This document shows, piece after piece, positions 37,928 through 47,030 of a DNA stretch of 64,000 nucleotides. Made by a program: the position numbers and the translations under genes. Under the pieces are notes generated by a model. It was not told the DNA's origin, searched no databases, and saw only the letters and a program-made list of their open reading frames with translations. The number at the start of each line of letters is the position of its first letter. The stretch's first letter is position 1. Origin of the DNA: Amycolatopsis arida (GTDB taxonomy: Bacteria; Actinomycetota; Actinomycetes; Mycobacteriales; Pseudonocardiaceae); contig NZ_FOWW01000003.1 in assembly GCF_900115565.1 (NCBI RefSeq), forward strand, positions 186,001 to 250,000, written 5' to 3'.

Positions 37928-39109
37928 TCATCTCGTGACGGCGGCGGTCATCCGGTGGACGGCCTCGGTGATCAGCTCGGGCGAGGTCGCCAGGTTCATC
38001 CGGACGAAACCGGCGCCGCCGGTGCCGAAGTCCGGGCCGGAGTTCAGCGCGACCCGGCCGCGGCGCAGGAACACGGCGGCCGGATCGTCGCCCAGGTCGA
38101 GCGCCCCGCAGTCGAGCCACGCCAGGTAGGTGGCCTCCGCCGGTTCGTAACGCACGGCGGGCAGATGCTCGCCCAGCAGCTTGGCCAGCAGGCGGCGGTT
38201 GTCGTCGAGGGCGGCCAGCAGGGCGTCGAGCCAGTCGCCGCCGTCGCGAAGGGCCGCGGTGTGCGCGATGATGCCGACGTGGCTCGGGCCGTGGCTGACC
38301 ACCTCGGGCATCCGGGCGAGGTCGCCGGCCGCGGCGGGGCCGGCGATCGCCAGGGCGGCCTTCAGCCCGGCCAGGTTCCACGCCTTGGACGCCGACATCA
38401 GCGACAGCCCGCTCTCCGCGCCCGGCACCGTCAGGTACGGCACGAAGGTGGCGCCCTCGGCCACGATCGGCGCGTGGATCTCGTCCGCCACGACGCGGAC
38501 GCCGCGGGCTCGGGCCAACCGCGCGACCTCCGCCAGCTCGGCGGCGGTGTGCACCGTGCCGGTCGGGTTATGCGGGCTGCACAGCAGATACGCCGGCCGG
38601 CTCCCGCCCGCGAGCGCGCGCACGAACGCCGCGTCCAGCTCGGCGAAGTCGATCCGCCCTCCCGGGTCCAGCGGGGCCTCGACGACGGGACGCCCCATGC
38701 TCTCGATGAACTGGTAGAAGGGCGGGTAGACGGGGCAGTTGACGACCACGGGATCGCCCGGCCCGGAGACCAGCTTCAGCATCTCGACGACGCCCAGCAT
38801 CACGTCGGGCACGATCGCGGTCCGCTCCACCGCGAACCCGTCCCAGCCCCACCGCGCGCGGGCGAACTCGGCCAGCGCCTCCGCGTACGCCGTCCCGACC
38901 GGATAGCCGGTGTCACCCAGCTCCACCGCCGCCACGATCGCCCGCGCGATCGGCTCGGCCAGCGGAACGTCCATCTCGGCCACCCACAGCGGCAGCACGT
39001 CGTCCGGATAGGTACGCCATTTCATGCTCGTCCGCCGCCGAAGCTGCTCGAGGGACAGCTGACGCAGCGGGTTGGCGTCGGCGTTGATGTCGCGAGGCAC
39101 AGTGACCAT
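37928..39109 (-). CDS. PatB/MalY-type aminotransferase (C-S lyase)
   Basis: A 393-aa fold-type I PLP enzyme. The Schiff-base lysine is in [12 protein letters not shown], the phosphate and ring contacts in SPHNPTGT and VADEIH, and the C-terminal Arg in FVRMNLA. The early PLWVAEMDV segment marks the PatB/MalY group, which cleaves cystathionine or similar C-S bonds to pyruvate, ammonia and a thiol. It stands alone between a peptidase-like gene (convergent) and a diguanylate cyclase gene. Confidence 0.88.
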   Translation of the reverse strand: MVTVPRDINADANPLRQLSLEQLRRRTSMKWRTYPDDVLPLWVAEMDVPLAEPIARAIVAAVELGDTGYPVGTAYAEALAEFARARWGWDGFAVERTAIVPDVMLGVVEMLKLVSGPGDPVVVNCPVYPPFYQFIESMGRPVVEAPLDPGGRIDFAELDAAFVRALAGGSRPAYLLCSPHNPTGTVHTAAELAEVARLARARGVRVVADEIHAPIVAEGATFVPYLTVPGAESGLSLMSASKAWNLAGLKAALAIAGPAAAGDLARMPEVVSHGPSHVGIIAHTAALRDGGDWLDALLAALDDNRRLLAKLLGEHLPAVRYEPAEATYLAWLDCGALDLGDDPAAVFLRRGRVALNSGPDFGTGGAGFVRMNLATSPELITEAVHRMTAAVTR

Positions 39110-39240
39110 GAGCCCCACGGTAGCCGGAGCGCCGTGCCGCGCTGTCGCTCGTGCTACCGCACCCGGACGAGACGCCGTGCACGGCCGCGGACGCCACAGC
39201 GGACTTTCGGCGGGAGACGCGACCACGAGTCGCGGTCGCG

Positions 39241-40554
39241 CTAGGCGGGAGCCACGTCGGGGCGGAGGCAGGTCCGATTCCGGCCGCTCCGCTTCGCCGA
39301 GTACACCGCCGCGTCCGCGGCCAGCAGCACGTCGTCGAGCGTGGCGAGGCCGCCGCCCGGGTACACCGCGCCGCCGAGGGACACCGTGATGCCACCGACC
39401 CGACGGGGAGCACCGCCCGTGGGCAGGTCCACCTCGAGCAGCTCCACGCGGCGCCGCACCCGCTCGGCGATCTCGCGCAGCTCGCCGGCACCGTCGACGC
39501 CGGGGATCAACACCGCGAACTCCTCGCCACCGAACCGGCAGCACGTGTCGTCACCCCGGGTCTCCGCGCGCAGGGTGGCCGCCACCGCCGCGAGGACGAC
39601 ATCACCCGCGAGGTGGCCGTACGTGTCGTTGACCCGCTTGAAGTGGTCGATGTCGAGGACGAGCACACCGACCGCGTCACCACCGGCCTCGGCCCGTTCC
39701 AGCGCCCTTCCGGCCACCTGCCGCCACCAGCCGACCGTGGCGAGCCCGGTCTTGGCGTCGGTCCTGGCCGCCTGCTGGTACTGCCGCACCAGCAGCCCGC
39801 GGTGCATCACGCCCAGCGACAGCACGATGCCCACCAGCGCGACGGGATTGACCACGACCAGCACCGCGACCGCGAGTCCGAGCCCCATCGCACCGGCCTC
39901 AAGCAGCTGCTCGGAGAAGTCCGCGAACAGGTCCCGCACCGACCGAACCGGCTGGGACAGCGCGATCGCGACCATCACCAGCCCGCAGTTCAGCCCCCAC
40001 CGGACCGCGGCGGCCACCGCGACGACGGCCAGGTCGCGCAGGCCGGGCAGCAACGCCGACTGCGGGAGGCCGGGATACTCCGCCATCCCGAGCGACAGCA
40101 CCAGCGCCGCGGCCTGGGTGCCGATCAACACGGTCGCGCAGGAGAACACGCAGCGGTAGGGCACCAGCGGGCGCTGCCGGGGCCAGGCCCGCCACCACCA
40201 CGGCAGCGTGCAGGTGAGCACGACCATGGCCGAGGCCAGCAGCGGAGGGAGCACGAGCACCGCGGCGAACGACCACAACCCGGTGCCGTCCACGTGGGCG
40301 ACCGGCGCGGGCCGGACCCGGTCGCGCTGCCGTTCGACGCCACGGGTCAGCCAGATCGTCACCGCGGCGCAGAGCGCGAGGATCAAGAACCGCGGGAGAT
40401 CCGAGGGGCGCGCCGGGACCGCGGTGGCCGCGCCGACGACACCGGCGAGGGCGGCCACCTCGACGACGAGCACGTAGCGCACCACGCGAGCCGGCGAGCG
40501 CCACAGGTCCCAGCTCGCTACCCATGCGTACGGCCGTGGGAAGGACATGGACAC
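39241..40554 (-). CDS. Membrane diguanylate cyclase (GGDEF)
   Basis: A 437-aa protein with about six to eight N-terminal helices (to residue 265) that may sense a signal in the membrane, then a GGDEF domain. The active site is GGEEF and the inhibitory site RGDD lies five residues before it, so both catalysis from two GTP to c-di-GMP and product inhibition are expected. In actinomycetes c-di-GMP delays development through BldD. Start codons at 40554 (GTG) and 40548 (ATG) are both possible. Confidence 0.9.
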   Translation of the reverse strand: MSMSFPRPYAWVASWDLWRSPARVVRYVLVVEVAALAGVVGAATAVPARPSDLPRFLILALCAAVTIWLTRGVERQRDRVRPAPVAHVDGTGLWSFAAVLVLPPLLASAMVVLTCTLPWWWRAWPRQRPLVPYRCVFSCATVLIGTQAAALVLSLGMAEYPGLPQSALLPGLRDLAVVAVAAAVRWGLNCGLVMVAIALSQPVRSVRDLFADFSEQLLEAGAMGLGLAVAVLVVVNPVALVGIVLSLGVMHRGLLVRQYQQAARTDAKTGLATVGWWRQVAGRALERAEAGGDAVGVLVLDIDHFKRVNDTYGHLAGDVVLAAVAATLRAETRGDDTCCRFGGEEFAVLIPGVDGAGELREIAERVRRRVELLEVDLPTGGAPRRVGGITVSLGGAVYPGGGLATLDDVLLAADAAVYSAKRSGRNRTCLRPDVAPA

Positions 40555-40685
40555 CGGGGTTCAGCACCTACGAGGAATGTTCCGGGTGGTGCCGTCACGG
40601 TAACGCGGTGTGGCCGGCGTGGGCGGGCGCCTTTTCCGAGGTATACCCGGTTGGCCCAACCGGCGCCGGTCCGATCAACTGGGGC

Positions 40686-41324
40686 TCAGCGGCCGACGCC
40701 GGCGAGGGCGAAGAACTCCTGGCGGGACCGGCCGTCCTCGCGCAGCACGCCGTGCAGCGCGGAGGTCACCGTGCGGGAGCCGCCGGCCCGCACGCCGCGC
40801 AGCGACATGCACAGGTGCTCGGCCTCGACCACCACGCCGACCCCCTTCGGGCTCAGCCGCTCCCGCAGCCACCGGGCGACCTGCGTCGTCAGCCGCTCCT
40901 GCACCTGCAGGTCGCGCGCGAACAGCTCCACCACCCTGGCCAGCTTCGACAGCCCGAGGATGCGCTCCCCCGGCAGGTAGCCGACGTGCGCCACACCGTG
41001 GAACGGCAGCATGTGGTGCTCGCACACCGACCGCACCGGGATGTCCTTCGCCAGCACCAGCTCGTCGTACCCCTCGTCGTTCGGGAAGGTGGTGAGGTCG
41101 AACTCGGGCGGGGTGAGCAACTCGGCGTAGCTGGCCGCCACCCGCCGCGGCGTCTCCGCCAGGTGCTCGGAGTCCGGGTCCCGCCCCAGCGCCACCAGCA
41201 GGTCGGCGACCGCCCGCTCGGCGGCCGCCAGGTCGACCCCGTCCCGCTCGTGCACGACCCGCAGGCGCGCGGCCTCAACGGGGCCGGGAGCGGAACCGGG
41301 ACCGGACTCGGCCAACGACGTCAT
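40686..41324 (-). CDS. folE: GTP cyclohydrolase I
   Basis: A 212-aa enzyme of the usual length that turns GTP into 7,8-dihydroneopterin triphosphate, first step of folate and pterin synthesis. The zinc and active-site motif CEHHMLPFHG is intact, as are the later GLSKLARVVE and EAEHLCMSLRGV segments. GAGGAGG precedes the ATG. No other folate gene is nearby, and a divergent Fe-S-type regulator suggests conditional expression, possibly as a second copy. Confidence 0.95.
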   Translation of the reverse strand: MTSLAESGPGSAPGPVEAARLRVVHERDGVDLAAAERAVADLLVALGRDPDSEHLAETPRRVAASYAELLTPPEFDLTTFPNDEGYDELVLAKDIPVRSVCEHHMLPFHGVAHVGYLPGERILGLSKLARVVELFARDLQVQERLTTQVARWLRERLSPKGVGVVVEAEHLCMSLRGVRAGGSRTVTSALHGVLREDGRSRQEFFALAGVGR

Positions 41325-41333
41325 GGGACCTCC

Positions 41334-41399
41334 TCTAAAACCGCTGATCTTGACGTTAGAGTGCCCCGAATTCTTCCGTCAATGGAAGCCACTTTTAGA
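41334..41399. promoter_or_regulatory. Paired TCTAAAA/TTTTAGA sites between folE and regulator
   Basis: TCTAAAA (41334-41340) and its exact complement TTTTAGA (41393-41399) lie at the two ends of the folE-regulator gap, 52 bases apart. The folE promoter lies between them. They could be binding sites for the divergent regulator. Confidence 0.45.
41353..41382 (-). promoter_or_regulatory. folE promoter
   Basis: On the minus strand TTGACG (41382-41377) and TAACGT (41358-41353) are separated by 18 bases and lie 29 bases upstream of the folE ATG. This is a good match to the principal sigma consensus. Confidence 0.6.
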
Positions 41400-42083
41400 A
41401 TGTGGGACGTGGACCACTCCCGGAGCGCCCACATCGCCGCGGTCGCCGCGCTCGGCGAGCCCAACCGGCGCCGACTCTACGAGCACGTGGTGCGGCAACC
41501 GCACCCGGTCGGCCGCGACGAGGCCGCGGCCGCGGTCGGCCTTCCCCGCGCCACCGCCGCCTTCCACCTCGACCGGCTGGTCGACGAGGGCCTGCTCGAG
41601 GTCGACTACCAGCGCCGCACCGGCCGCACCGGGCCCGGCGCCGGCCGCCCCGCCAAGCTGTACCACCGGGCCCGCCGGCACATCGGCGTGTCCCTGCCGG
41701 AACGGCGCTACGACCTCGCCGGTCACCTGCTCGCCGCCGCCGTCGAGGAGGCCGACCGCGCCGGCCGACCGCCACGGGCCGTGCTCGACCGGATCGCGCA
41801 CGACACCGGCCACGGGCTCGGCCGGGACCGTGCCGGCCGCGCGCTCCTCGACGTGCTCGAGGACCTCGGCTACGAGCCCCGCGACCTCGGCGCTGAGGTC
41901 GCCCTCGTCAACTGCCCCTTCTCCGCCCTCGCCGGCGGCCACGCCGAGCTCGTCTGCGGGATGAACCGCGAGCTCCTCGCCGGGCTCCTCCGCGGCCTCG
42001 GCCGCGCCGACCTTTCCGCCCACCTCGACCCGCGGCCCGGCCACTGCTGCGTGCGGCTCCGCGCGGCGCCCGCCACCTCCTGA
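41400..42083 (+). CDS. SufR-like winged-helix regulator with Cys cluster
   Basis: About 227 aa from ATG 41400 (ATG 41382 is an alternative without a ribosome site). An ArsR/DeoR-type winged helix (LGEPNRRRLYEHVVR to LLEVDYQ) is followed by a long helical part. The C-terminus has NCPF, VCGM and HCCV, giving Cys172, 186, 216 and 217, the pattern of the SufR group that holds a 2Fe-2S or 4Fe-4S cluster. It is divergent from folE and may sense iron, Fe-S state or redox. No suf genes are in the window. Confidence 0.8.
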   Translation: MWDVDHSRSAHIAAVAALGEPNRRRLYEHVVRQPHPVGRDEAAAAVGLPRATAAFHLDRLVDEGLLEVDYQRRTGRTGPGAGRPAKLYHRARRHIGVSLPERRYDLAGHLLAAAVEEADRAGRPPRAVLDRIAHDTGHGLGRDRAGRALLDVLEDLGYEPRDLGAEVALVNCPFSALAGGHAELVCGMNRELLAGLLRGLGRADLSAHLDPRPGHCCVRLRAAPATS

Positions 42084-42088
42084 CCCGC

Positions 42089-42844
42089 TCAGCCCGTCAG
42101 CGCGCGGGCGATGCCCTCCGCGGCCGACCGCAACGCCGGCACGAGCTTCGGCAGGTCGGCGCGGACGGTGTGGACGACGATCCCGAGCGCCACCGGGGGA
42201 ACCGGGTCGGGGTGGGACACCGGCACGGCGACCGAGCAGGAGCCCAACGTCATCTCCTCGTTGGTCAGCGCGTAGCCCCGTTCCAGGGTGGTGCGCAGCT
42301 CGCGCCGCAGCCGTCCCGGCGTGCCGATCGTGTGCCGGGTGAACTGGGGCAGCGGGCGCCGGCAGTACGCCTCGACGAACTCCGGGGCCGCCTCGGCCAG
42401 CAACACCTTGCCGACACCGGTGGAGTGCAACGGCAGCCGGGAGCCGGTCCGGGAGATGATCGACACCGACCGGTGGCCACTGAGCTTCTCCACGTAGAGC
42501 GCGTCGAACCCATCCCGCACCGCCAGGTGGATGTTCTCCCTGGTGGCCTCGTACAGCTCCTGCATGAACGGCAGGGCGACCTCACGGAGCCGACCGGACA
42601 CCGGCGCGAGCAGCCCGACCTCCCACAGCCGCAGCCCGATGCGGTAGCCGCCGTCGCCGTCGCGGTCCAGCGCGCCCCACGCCTCCAGCTCCGCGGCGAG
42701 CCGGTGCGCGGTCGCCAGCGGCAGGCCGGCGCGGCGGGCCATCACGGACAGCGTCAGCCGCGGGTGCGCCGGGTCGAACGCCGCCAGCAGGGCCAGCGCG
42801 CGGGCGGTCACCGACCGACCAGGATCGCTGCCGTTGCCCGCCAT
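42089..42844 (-). CDS. IclR-family regulator of pobA/pca genes
   Basis: A 251-aa IclR protein: N-terminal winged helix (LTLSVMARRAGLPLATAHRL) and C-terminal ligand domain (HSTGVGKVLLA, GYALTNEEMTLGSCSVAVPV). I use the ATG at 42844; GAGG lies 9 bases upstream. It is divergent from pobA, the position of PobR/PcaR/PcaU-type regulators that respond to 4-hydroxybenzoate, protocatechuate or 3-oxoadipate. Which ligand it uses cannot be told from sequence. Confidence 0.87.
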   Translation of the reverse strand: MAGNGSDPGRSVTARALALLAAFDPAHPRLTLSVMARRAGLPLATAHRLAAELEAWGALDRDGDGGYRIGLRLWEVGLLAPVSGRLREVALPFMQELYEATRENIHLAVRDGFDALYVEKLSGHRSVSIISRTGSRLPLHSTGVGKVLLAEAAPEFVEAYCRRPLPQFTRHTIGTPGRLRRELRTTLERGYALTNEEMTLGSCSVAVPVSHPDPVPPVALGIVVHTVRADLPKLVPALRSAAEGIARALTG

Positions 42845-42925
42845 GCCGACCATCCTCGGTGATCGCGAACCCCGCACACACCCTAACCCCACTGAGCAGG
42901 GACGACGCCGGGGCGAGCGATTTCG

Positions 42926-42942
42926 TTTCCACTGGGCGGAAG
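42926..42942. promoter_or_regulatory. IclR operator candidate before pobA
   Basis: TTTCC-ACTGGGC-GGAAG is a short dyad (4-5 bp arms, TTCC/GGAA) in the 141-base gap between the iclR and pobA starts. TTCC/GGAA half sites are usual for IclR proteins, but the match is short. Confidence 0.35.
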
Positions 42943-42985
42943 CCACGGCTGGTCAGGACGTCGCGCCGACCGGTTCAGTGGGCAC

Positions 42986-44158
42986 ATGCGTAGTCAGGTG
43001 GGCATCGTCGGTGCGGGACCGGCCGGGCTGATGCTGTCCGCCCTGCTGGCCGAGGCCGGGATCGACTCGGTGATCGTGGAGAACCGGTCCCGGGAGGAGA
43101 TCGAGCGGACCATCCGCGCCGGCGTGCTCGAGCAGGGCACCGTCGACCTGTTGGTCCGGCACGGGTTCGGCGCGCGGGCACTGGCCGAGGGCGCCCGGCA
43201 CGACGGCATCGAGCTGCGGTTCGGCGGGCGCGGACACCGGATCGACTTCGCCGGGTTGGTGGGCCGGTCGGTGTGGCTCTACCCGCAGCACGAGGTGCTC
43301 AAGGACCTGATCGCCGGGCGGCTCGCGGCGGGGGCGGACATCCGGTTCGGGGCGAGCGACGTGACGCTGCGCGACGTCACCTCGGACCGCCCGGTCATCG
43401 CGTTCACCGACGCCGACGGCACTCCGACCGAGCTGCGCTGCGACGTCGTCGCCGGCTGCGACGGCTCCGCCGGCATCTGCCGCCACGCCATCCCCGACGC
43501 CGAGCGCACCGACCACTTCCGGGCCTACCCGTTCGGCTGGTTCGGCATCCTCGTCGAGGCGCCGCGCTCCGCGCCCGAGCTGGTCTACACCCACTCCGAG
43601 CGCGGCTTCGCGTTGATCAGCACCCGTACCCCGGACGTGCAGCGGATGTACTTCCAGTGCGACCCCGAGGAGGACCCCGACCGCTGGAGCGACGACCGGA
43701 TCTGGGCGGAACTGCAGGCCAGGGTCGCCGGGGACGGTTTCCGGCTCGTCGAGGGACCCATCTTCCAGCGCGGCGTCGTGCCCATGCGCAGCTACGTCTG
43801 CCACCCCATGCACCACGGCCGGCTGTTCCTGGCCGGCGACGCGGCGCACGTCGTCCCGCCGACCGGCGCCAAGGGCCTCAACCTCGCGGTGGCCGACGTC
43901 GTCGTGCTGGCCCGCGCGTTGGAGGCGTACTTCCGCTCGGGCTCGACGGACCTCCTGGACGGCTACGGCGCCACCGCCGCCCGCCGGGTCTGGCGGGCCC
44001 AGCACTTCTCCTGGTGGATGACCTCGATGCTGCACACCTCCCCGGACGGCTCCGGATACGACCTGCGCCGGCAGCTCGCCGAGCTCGACCTGGTGACCAG
44101 CAGCACCGCGGGCGCCACCTTCCTGGCGGAGGCCTACACCGGATGGCCACTCGCATAA
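42986..44158 (+). CDS. pobA: 4-hydroxybenzoate 3-monooxygenase
   Basis: A 390-aa flavoprotein hydroxylase that makes protocatechuate from 4-hydroxybenzoate with NAD(P)H and O2. It has the GAGPAG FAD motif near the N-terminus, CDGSAG in the middle and GDAAHVVPPTGAKGLN near 285. The length and sequence follow PobA closely. A ribosome site is weak. It precedes pcaI by 22 bases, so it is at the head of the pca operon, opposite an IclR regulator. Confidence 0.94.
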   Translation: MRSQVGIVGAGPAGLMLSALLAEAGIDSVIVENRSREEIERTIRAGVLEQGTVDLLVRHGFGARALAEGARHDGIELRFGGRGHRIDFAGLVGRSVWLYPQHEVLKDLIAGRLAAGADIRFGASDVTLRDVTSDRPVIAFTDADGTPTELRCDVVAGCDGSAGICRHAIPDAERTDHFRAYPFGWFGILVEAPRSAPELVYTHSERGFALISTRTPDVQRMYFQCDPEEDPDRWSDDRIWAELQARVAGDGFRLVEGPIFQRGVVPMRSYVCHPMHHGRLFLAGDAAHVVPPTGAKGLNLAVADVVVLARALEAYFRSGSTDLLDGYGATAARRVWRAQHFSWWMTSMLHTSPDGSGYDLRRQLAELDLVTSSTAGATFLAEAYTGWPLA

Positions 44159-44180
44159 CGAGCACGAATCGAGGGACCCC

Positions 44181-44993
44181 ATGGCGGAGATCCTGGCGCT
44201 GGCCGAGGCGGTGGAGCGCCTCGTCCGGGACGGCGACACGGTGGCGCTGGAGGGCTTCACGCACCTCATCCCGGTCCGCGCCGGACACGAGATCATCCGG
44301 CGACGCCGCCGCGACCTGACCCTGGTGCGGATGACCCCGGACATCGTCTACGACCAGCTGATCGGCGCCGGGTGCGCGCGGAAGCTGGTGTTCTCCTGGG
44401 GTGGCAACCCGGGGGTCGGCTCACTGCACCGGTTCCGGGACGCGGTGCGACACGGCTGGCCGGCGCCGCTGGAGCTGGAGGAGCACAGCCACGCCGGCAT
44501 GGCCAACCGGTACGTGGCCGGGGCCTCCGGGCTGCCGTTCGCGGTGCTGCGCGGCTACACCGGCACCGACCTGCCCCGGCACACCCCGACGATCGAGCCG
44601 ATCACCTGCCCGTTCACCGGCGAGCGGCTGGCCGCGGTGCCGGCGCTCAACCCGGACGTGACGGTGATCCACGCCCAGCGCGCGGACCGGGCCGGCAACG
44701 TGCAGCTGTGGGGCCTGGTGGGGGTGCAGAAGGAGGCGGTGCTGGCCGCCCGGCGCAGCCTGGTCACGGTCGAGGAGATCGTGCCCGAGCTGACCCCGGT
44801 GCCCGACGGCGTGGTGCTGCCGTCCTGGGTGGTCACCGCGGTCGCCGAGGTGCCGCGCGGCGCGCATCCCTCGTACGCGCAGGGCTACTACGAGCGGGAC
44901 AACGACTACTACGCGGCGTGGGACCCGATCAGCCGGGACCGGGACCGGTTCGAACGCTGGCTGGCCGACGAGGTGTACCGGGAGGCGGCATGA
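44181..44993 (+). CDS. pcaI: 3-oxoadipate CoA-transferase subunit A
   Basis: A 270-aa alpha subunit of a family I CoA transferase, which moves CoA from succinyl-CoA to 3-oxoadipate. Markers are VALEGFTHLIP, the glycine-rich GGNPG and the later NVQLWGLVG. GAGGGA precedes the ATG. The stop overlaps pcaJ (ATGA). In this operon pcaIJ lie before pcaHG. Confidence 0.92.
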   Translation: MAEILALAEAVERLVRDGDTVALEGFTHLIPVRAGHEIIRRRRRDLTLVRMTPDIVYDQLIGAGCARKLVFSWGGNPGVGSLHRFRDAVRHGWPAPLELEEHSHAGMANRYVAGASGLPFAVLRGYTGTDLPRHTPTIEPITCPFTGERLAAVPALNPDVTVIHAQRADRAGNVQLWGLVGVQKEAVLAARRSLVTVEEIVPELTPVPDGVVLPSWVVTAVAEVPRGAHPSYAQGYYERDNDYYAAWDPISRDRDRFERWLADEVYREAA

Positions 44994-45751
44994 CCGGGAA
45001 GTACGCGGAGTACGACTCCGACGAGATGATGGCGGTCGCCGCGGCGCGGGCGCTGGCGAACGGCGTCCGCTGCTTCGTCGGCATCGGGCTGCCGTCCACC
45101 GCGGCCAACCTGGCCCGCCGCACGCACGCCCCGGACCTCGTGCTGATCTACGAGTCCGGCGCCGTCGGGGCAAAACCGGACCGGCTGCCGGCCTCGATCG
45201 GCGACGGGATACTGGCCGAGACCGCCGACGCGGTGGTCAGCGTGCCCGAGGTGTTCAACTACTGGCTCCAGCCGGGCCGGATCGACGTCGGCTTCCTCGG
45301 CGCCGCGCAGCTCGACCGGTTCGGCAACATCAACACCACGGTGATCGGCGACTACGCCGAGCCGGCGGTGCGGCTGCCGGGGGCCGGCGGGGCACCGGAG
45401 ATCGCCGCGTCCTGCCGCGAGGTGTTCGTGGTGCTGCCGCAGAGCCGCCGCGGTTTCGTCGAGAAGGTGGACTTCGTGACCTCGGTCGGGCACGGCCGCG
45501 GTCGGGGCGACCGGGAGCGGCTCGGCCTGCCCGGCGCGGGGCCGACGATGGTGGTCACCGACCTCGGCGTGCTGCGGCCCGACCCGGACACCGCGGAGCT
45601 GGTGCTCACCGAGATCCACGAGGGCGTGCCGGTGGAGCGGGTGCGCGCGGCCACCGGCTGGGACCTGCGGATCGCCCCGGAGCTGGCCCGCACCCCACCG
45701 CCGACCGAGGAGGAGCTCACCGCGTTGCGACGACTGAAGGCGGCGTCATGA
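44990..45751 (+). CDS. pcaJ: 3-oxoadipate CoA-transferase subunit B
   Basis: A 253-aa beta subunit carrying the catalytic Glu in LIYESGAVGA. The RFGNINTTVIGDY segment is usual for the family. The start overlaps pcaI by 4 bases, and the stop overlaps pcaH by 4. The pair produces 3-oxoadipyl-CoA for the thiolase. Confidence 0.92.
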   Translation: MTGKYAEYDSDEMMAVAAARALANGVRCFVGIGLPSTAANLARRTHAPDLVLIYESGAVGAKPDRLPASIGDGILAETADAVVSVPEVFNYWLQPGRIDVGFLGAAQLDRFGNINTTVIGDYAEPAVRLPGAGGAPEIAASCREVFVVLPQSRRGFVEKVDFVTSVGHGRGRGDRERLGLPGAGPTMVVTDLGVLRPDPDTAELVLTEIHEGVPVERVRAATGWDLRIAPELARTPPPTEEELTALRRLKAAS

Positions 45752-46479
45752 CCCCCGAGAAGCTGGTCCTGCCCCGGTACCGGCGGGACCCGGCGGGCAC
45801 GCACCCGCCGCTGGGCTCGCCCGGGTACCGCTCCACGGCGCTGCGCCACCCCCGGCAACCGCCGGTGTTGCTGCCGCACCTGCTCACCGAGGTCACCGGC
45901 CCGCTGCTCGGCCCCGGCCGGCTCGCCCCGCGCGACAACGACCTCACCCGGCGGCACGCCGGGGAGCCGGTCGGGCAACGGATCATCGTGCACGGGCGGC
46001 TGCTCGACGGGGACGGCCGGCCCGTCCCGGACTCGCTGGTGGAGCTCTGGCAGGCCAACGCCTCCGGGCGGTACCGGCACGTCGGGGACAACTGGCCGGG
46101 TGCGCTCGACCCGAACTTCGACGGCGTCGGCCGGACCCTCACCGACGCCGAGGGCCGCTTCGAGTTCACCACCATCAAGCCGGGCGCCTACCCGTGGCGC
46201 AACCACGACAACGCCTGGCGGCCGGCACACATCCACTTCTCGGTGTTCGGTCGGGCGTTCACCCAGCGGCTGGTCACCCAGATGTACTTCCCGGACGACC
46301 CGCTGCTCGACCAGGACCCGATCTACAACTCCGTTCCGGACGAGCGGGCCCGGCTCCGGATGGTCTCCCGCTACGACCACGACCGCACCGTCGATCACTG
46401 GGCGCTGGCCTTCGCGTTCGACATCGTGCTGCGCGGCCGGGAGGCCACCCCGCTCGAGGACCAGGAGGACGCGGAATGA
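45748..46479 (+). CDS. pcaH: Protocatechuate 3,4-dioxygenase beta subunit
   Basis: A 243-aa intradiol dioxygenase subunit that binds the non-haem Fe(III). The ligands are visible: a Tyr in RYRHVGDNW, a Tyr in GAYPWRNHDN and two His in RPAHIHFSVFG. The N-terminal extension and PLLGPGRLAPRDNDLT segment are typical of PcaH. It cleaves protocatechuate to 3-carboxy-cis,cis-muconate with PcaG. It overlaps both neighbours by 4 bases. Confidence 0.95.
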   Translation: MTPEKLVLPRYRRDPAGTHPPLGSPGYRSTALRHPRQPPVLLPHLLTEVTGPLLGPGRLAPRDNDLTRRHAGEPVGQRIIVHGRLLDGDGRPVPDSLVELWQANASGRYRHVGDNWPGALDPNFDGVGRTLTDAEGRFEFTTIKPGAYPWRNHDNAWRPAHIHFSVFGRAFTQRLVTQMYFPDDPLLDQDPIYNSVPDERARLRMVSRYDHDRTVDHWALAFAFDIVLRGREATPLEDQEDAE

Positions 46480-47030
46480 GCCTGGGCAGCACGCCGTCCC
46501 AGACGGTCGGGCCGTACCTGTCGCTCGGCCTGCCCTGGCCGGACGGCCCGACCGTGGTGCCGGAGGGCACGCCGGGCGCGGTGTGGATCCGCGGCACGGT
46601 GCTCGACGGCGCCGGGCAGCCGGTGCCGGACGCGCTGGTGGAGACCTGGCAGGCCGATCCGGACGGGCGGTTCGACCACCCCGACGACCCCCGCGGCCGG
46701 GTGCCCGGGTTCCGCGGCTTCGGCCGTTGCCCCACCAGCCCGGACGGCGACTACGGGATTCTCACGCTGCCGCCGGGTCCGGTGCCCGCGCCGGGTGGCG
46801 GGACGCAGGCGCCGCACATCGACGTGTCGGTGCTCGGCCGCGGCCTGCTGCACCGCGTGGTGACCCGGATCTACTTCCCGGACAACGCCGAGGCGAACGC
46901 GGCGGACCCGGTGCTGCGCGCGGTGCCGGCCGAGCGCAGGGACACCCTGGTCGCCGCCCGAACGGCGGACGGCTACCGGTTCGACGTGCGGTTGCAGGGC
47001 GAGCGCGAGACCGTCTTCTTCGATGTCTGA
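46476..47030 (+). CDS. pcaG: Protocatechuate 3,4-dioxygenase alpha subunit
   Basis: A 184-aa intradiol fold starting SQTVGPYLSLGL. It keeps the core strands (VPDALVETWQADPDG) but has APHIDVSV where PcaH has the two iron His ligands, as expected for the alpha subunit. It lines the active site of the dimer. It overlaps pcaH by 4 bases and pcaB by 8. Confidence 0.95.
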   Translation: MSLGSTPSQTVGPYLSLGLPWPDGPTVVPEGTPGAVWIRGTVLDGAGQPVPDALVETWQADPDGRFDHPDDPRGRVPGFRGFGRCPTSPDGDYGILTLPPGPVPAPGGGTQAPHIDVSVLGRGLLHRVVTRIYFPDNAEANAADPVLRAVPAERRDTLVAARTADGYRFDVRLQGERETVFFDV

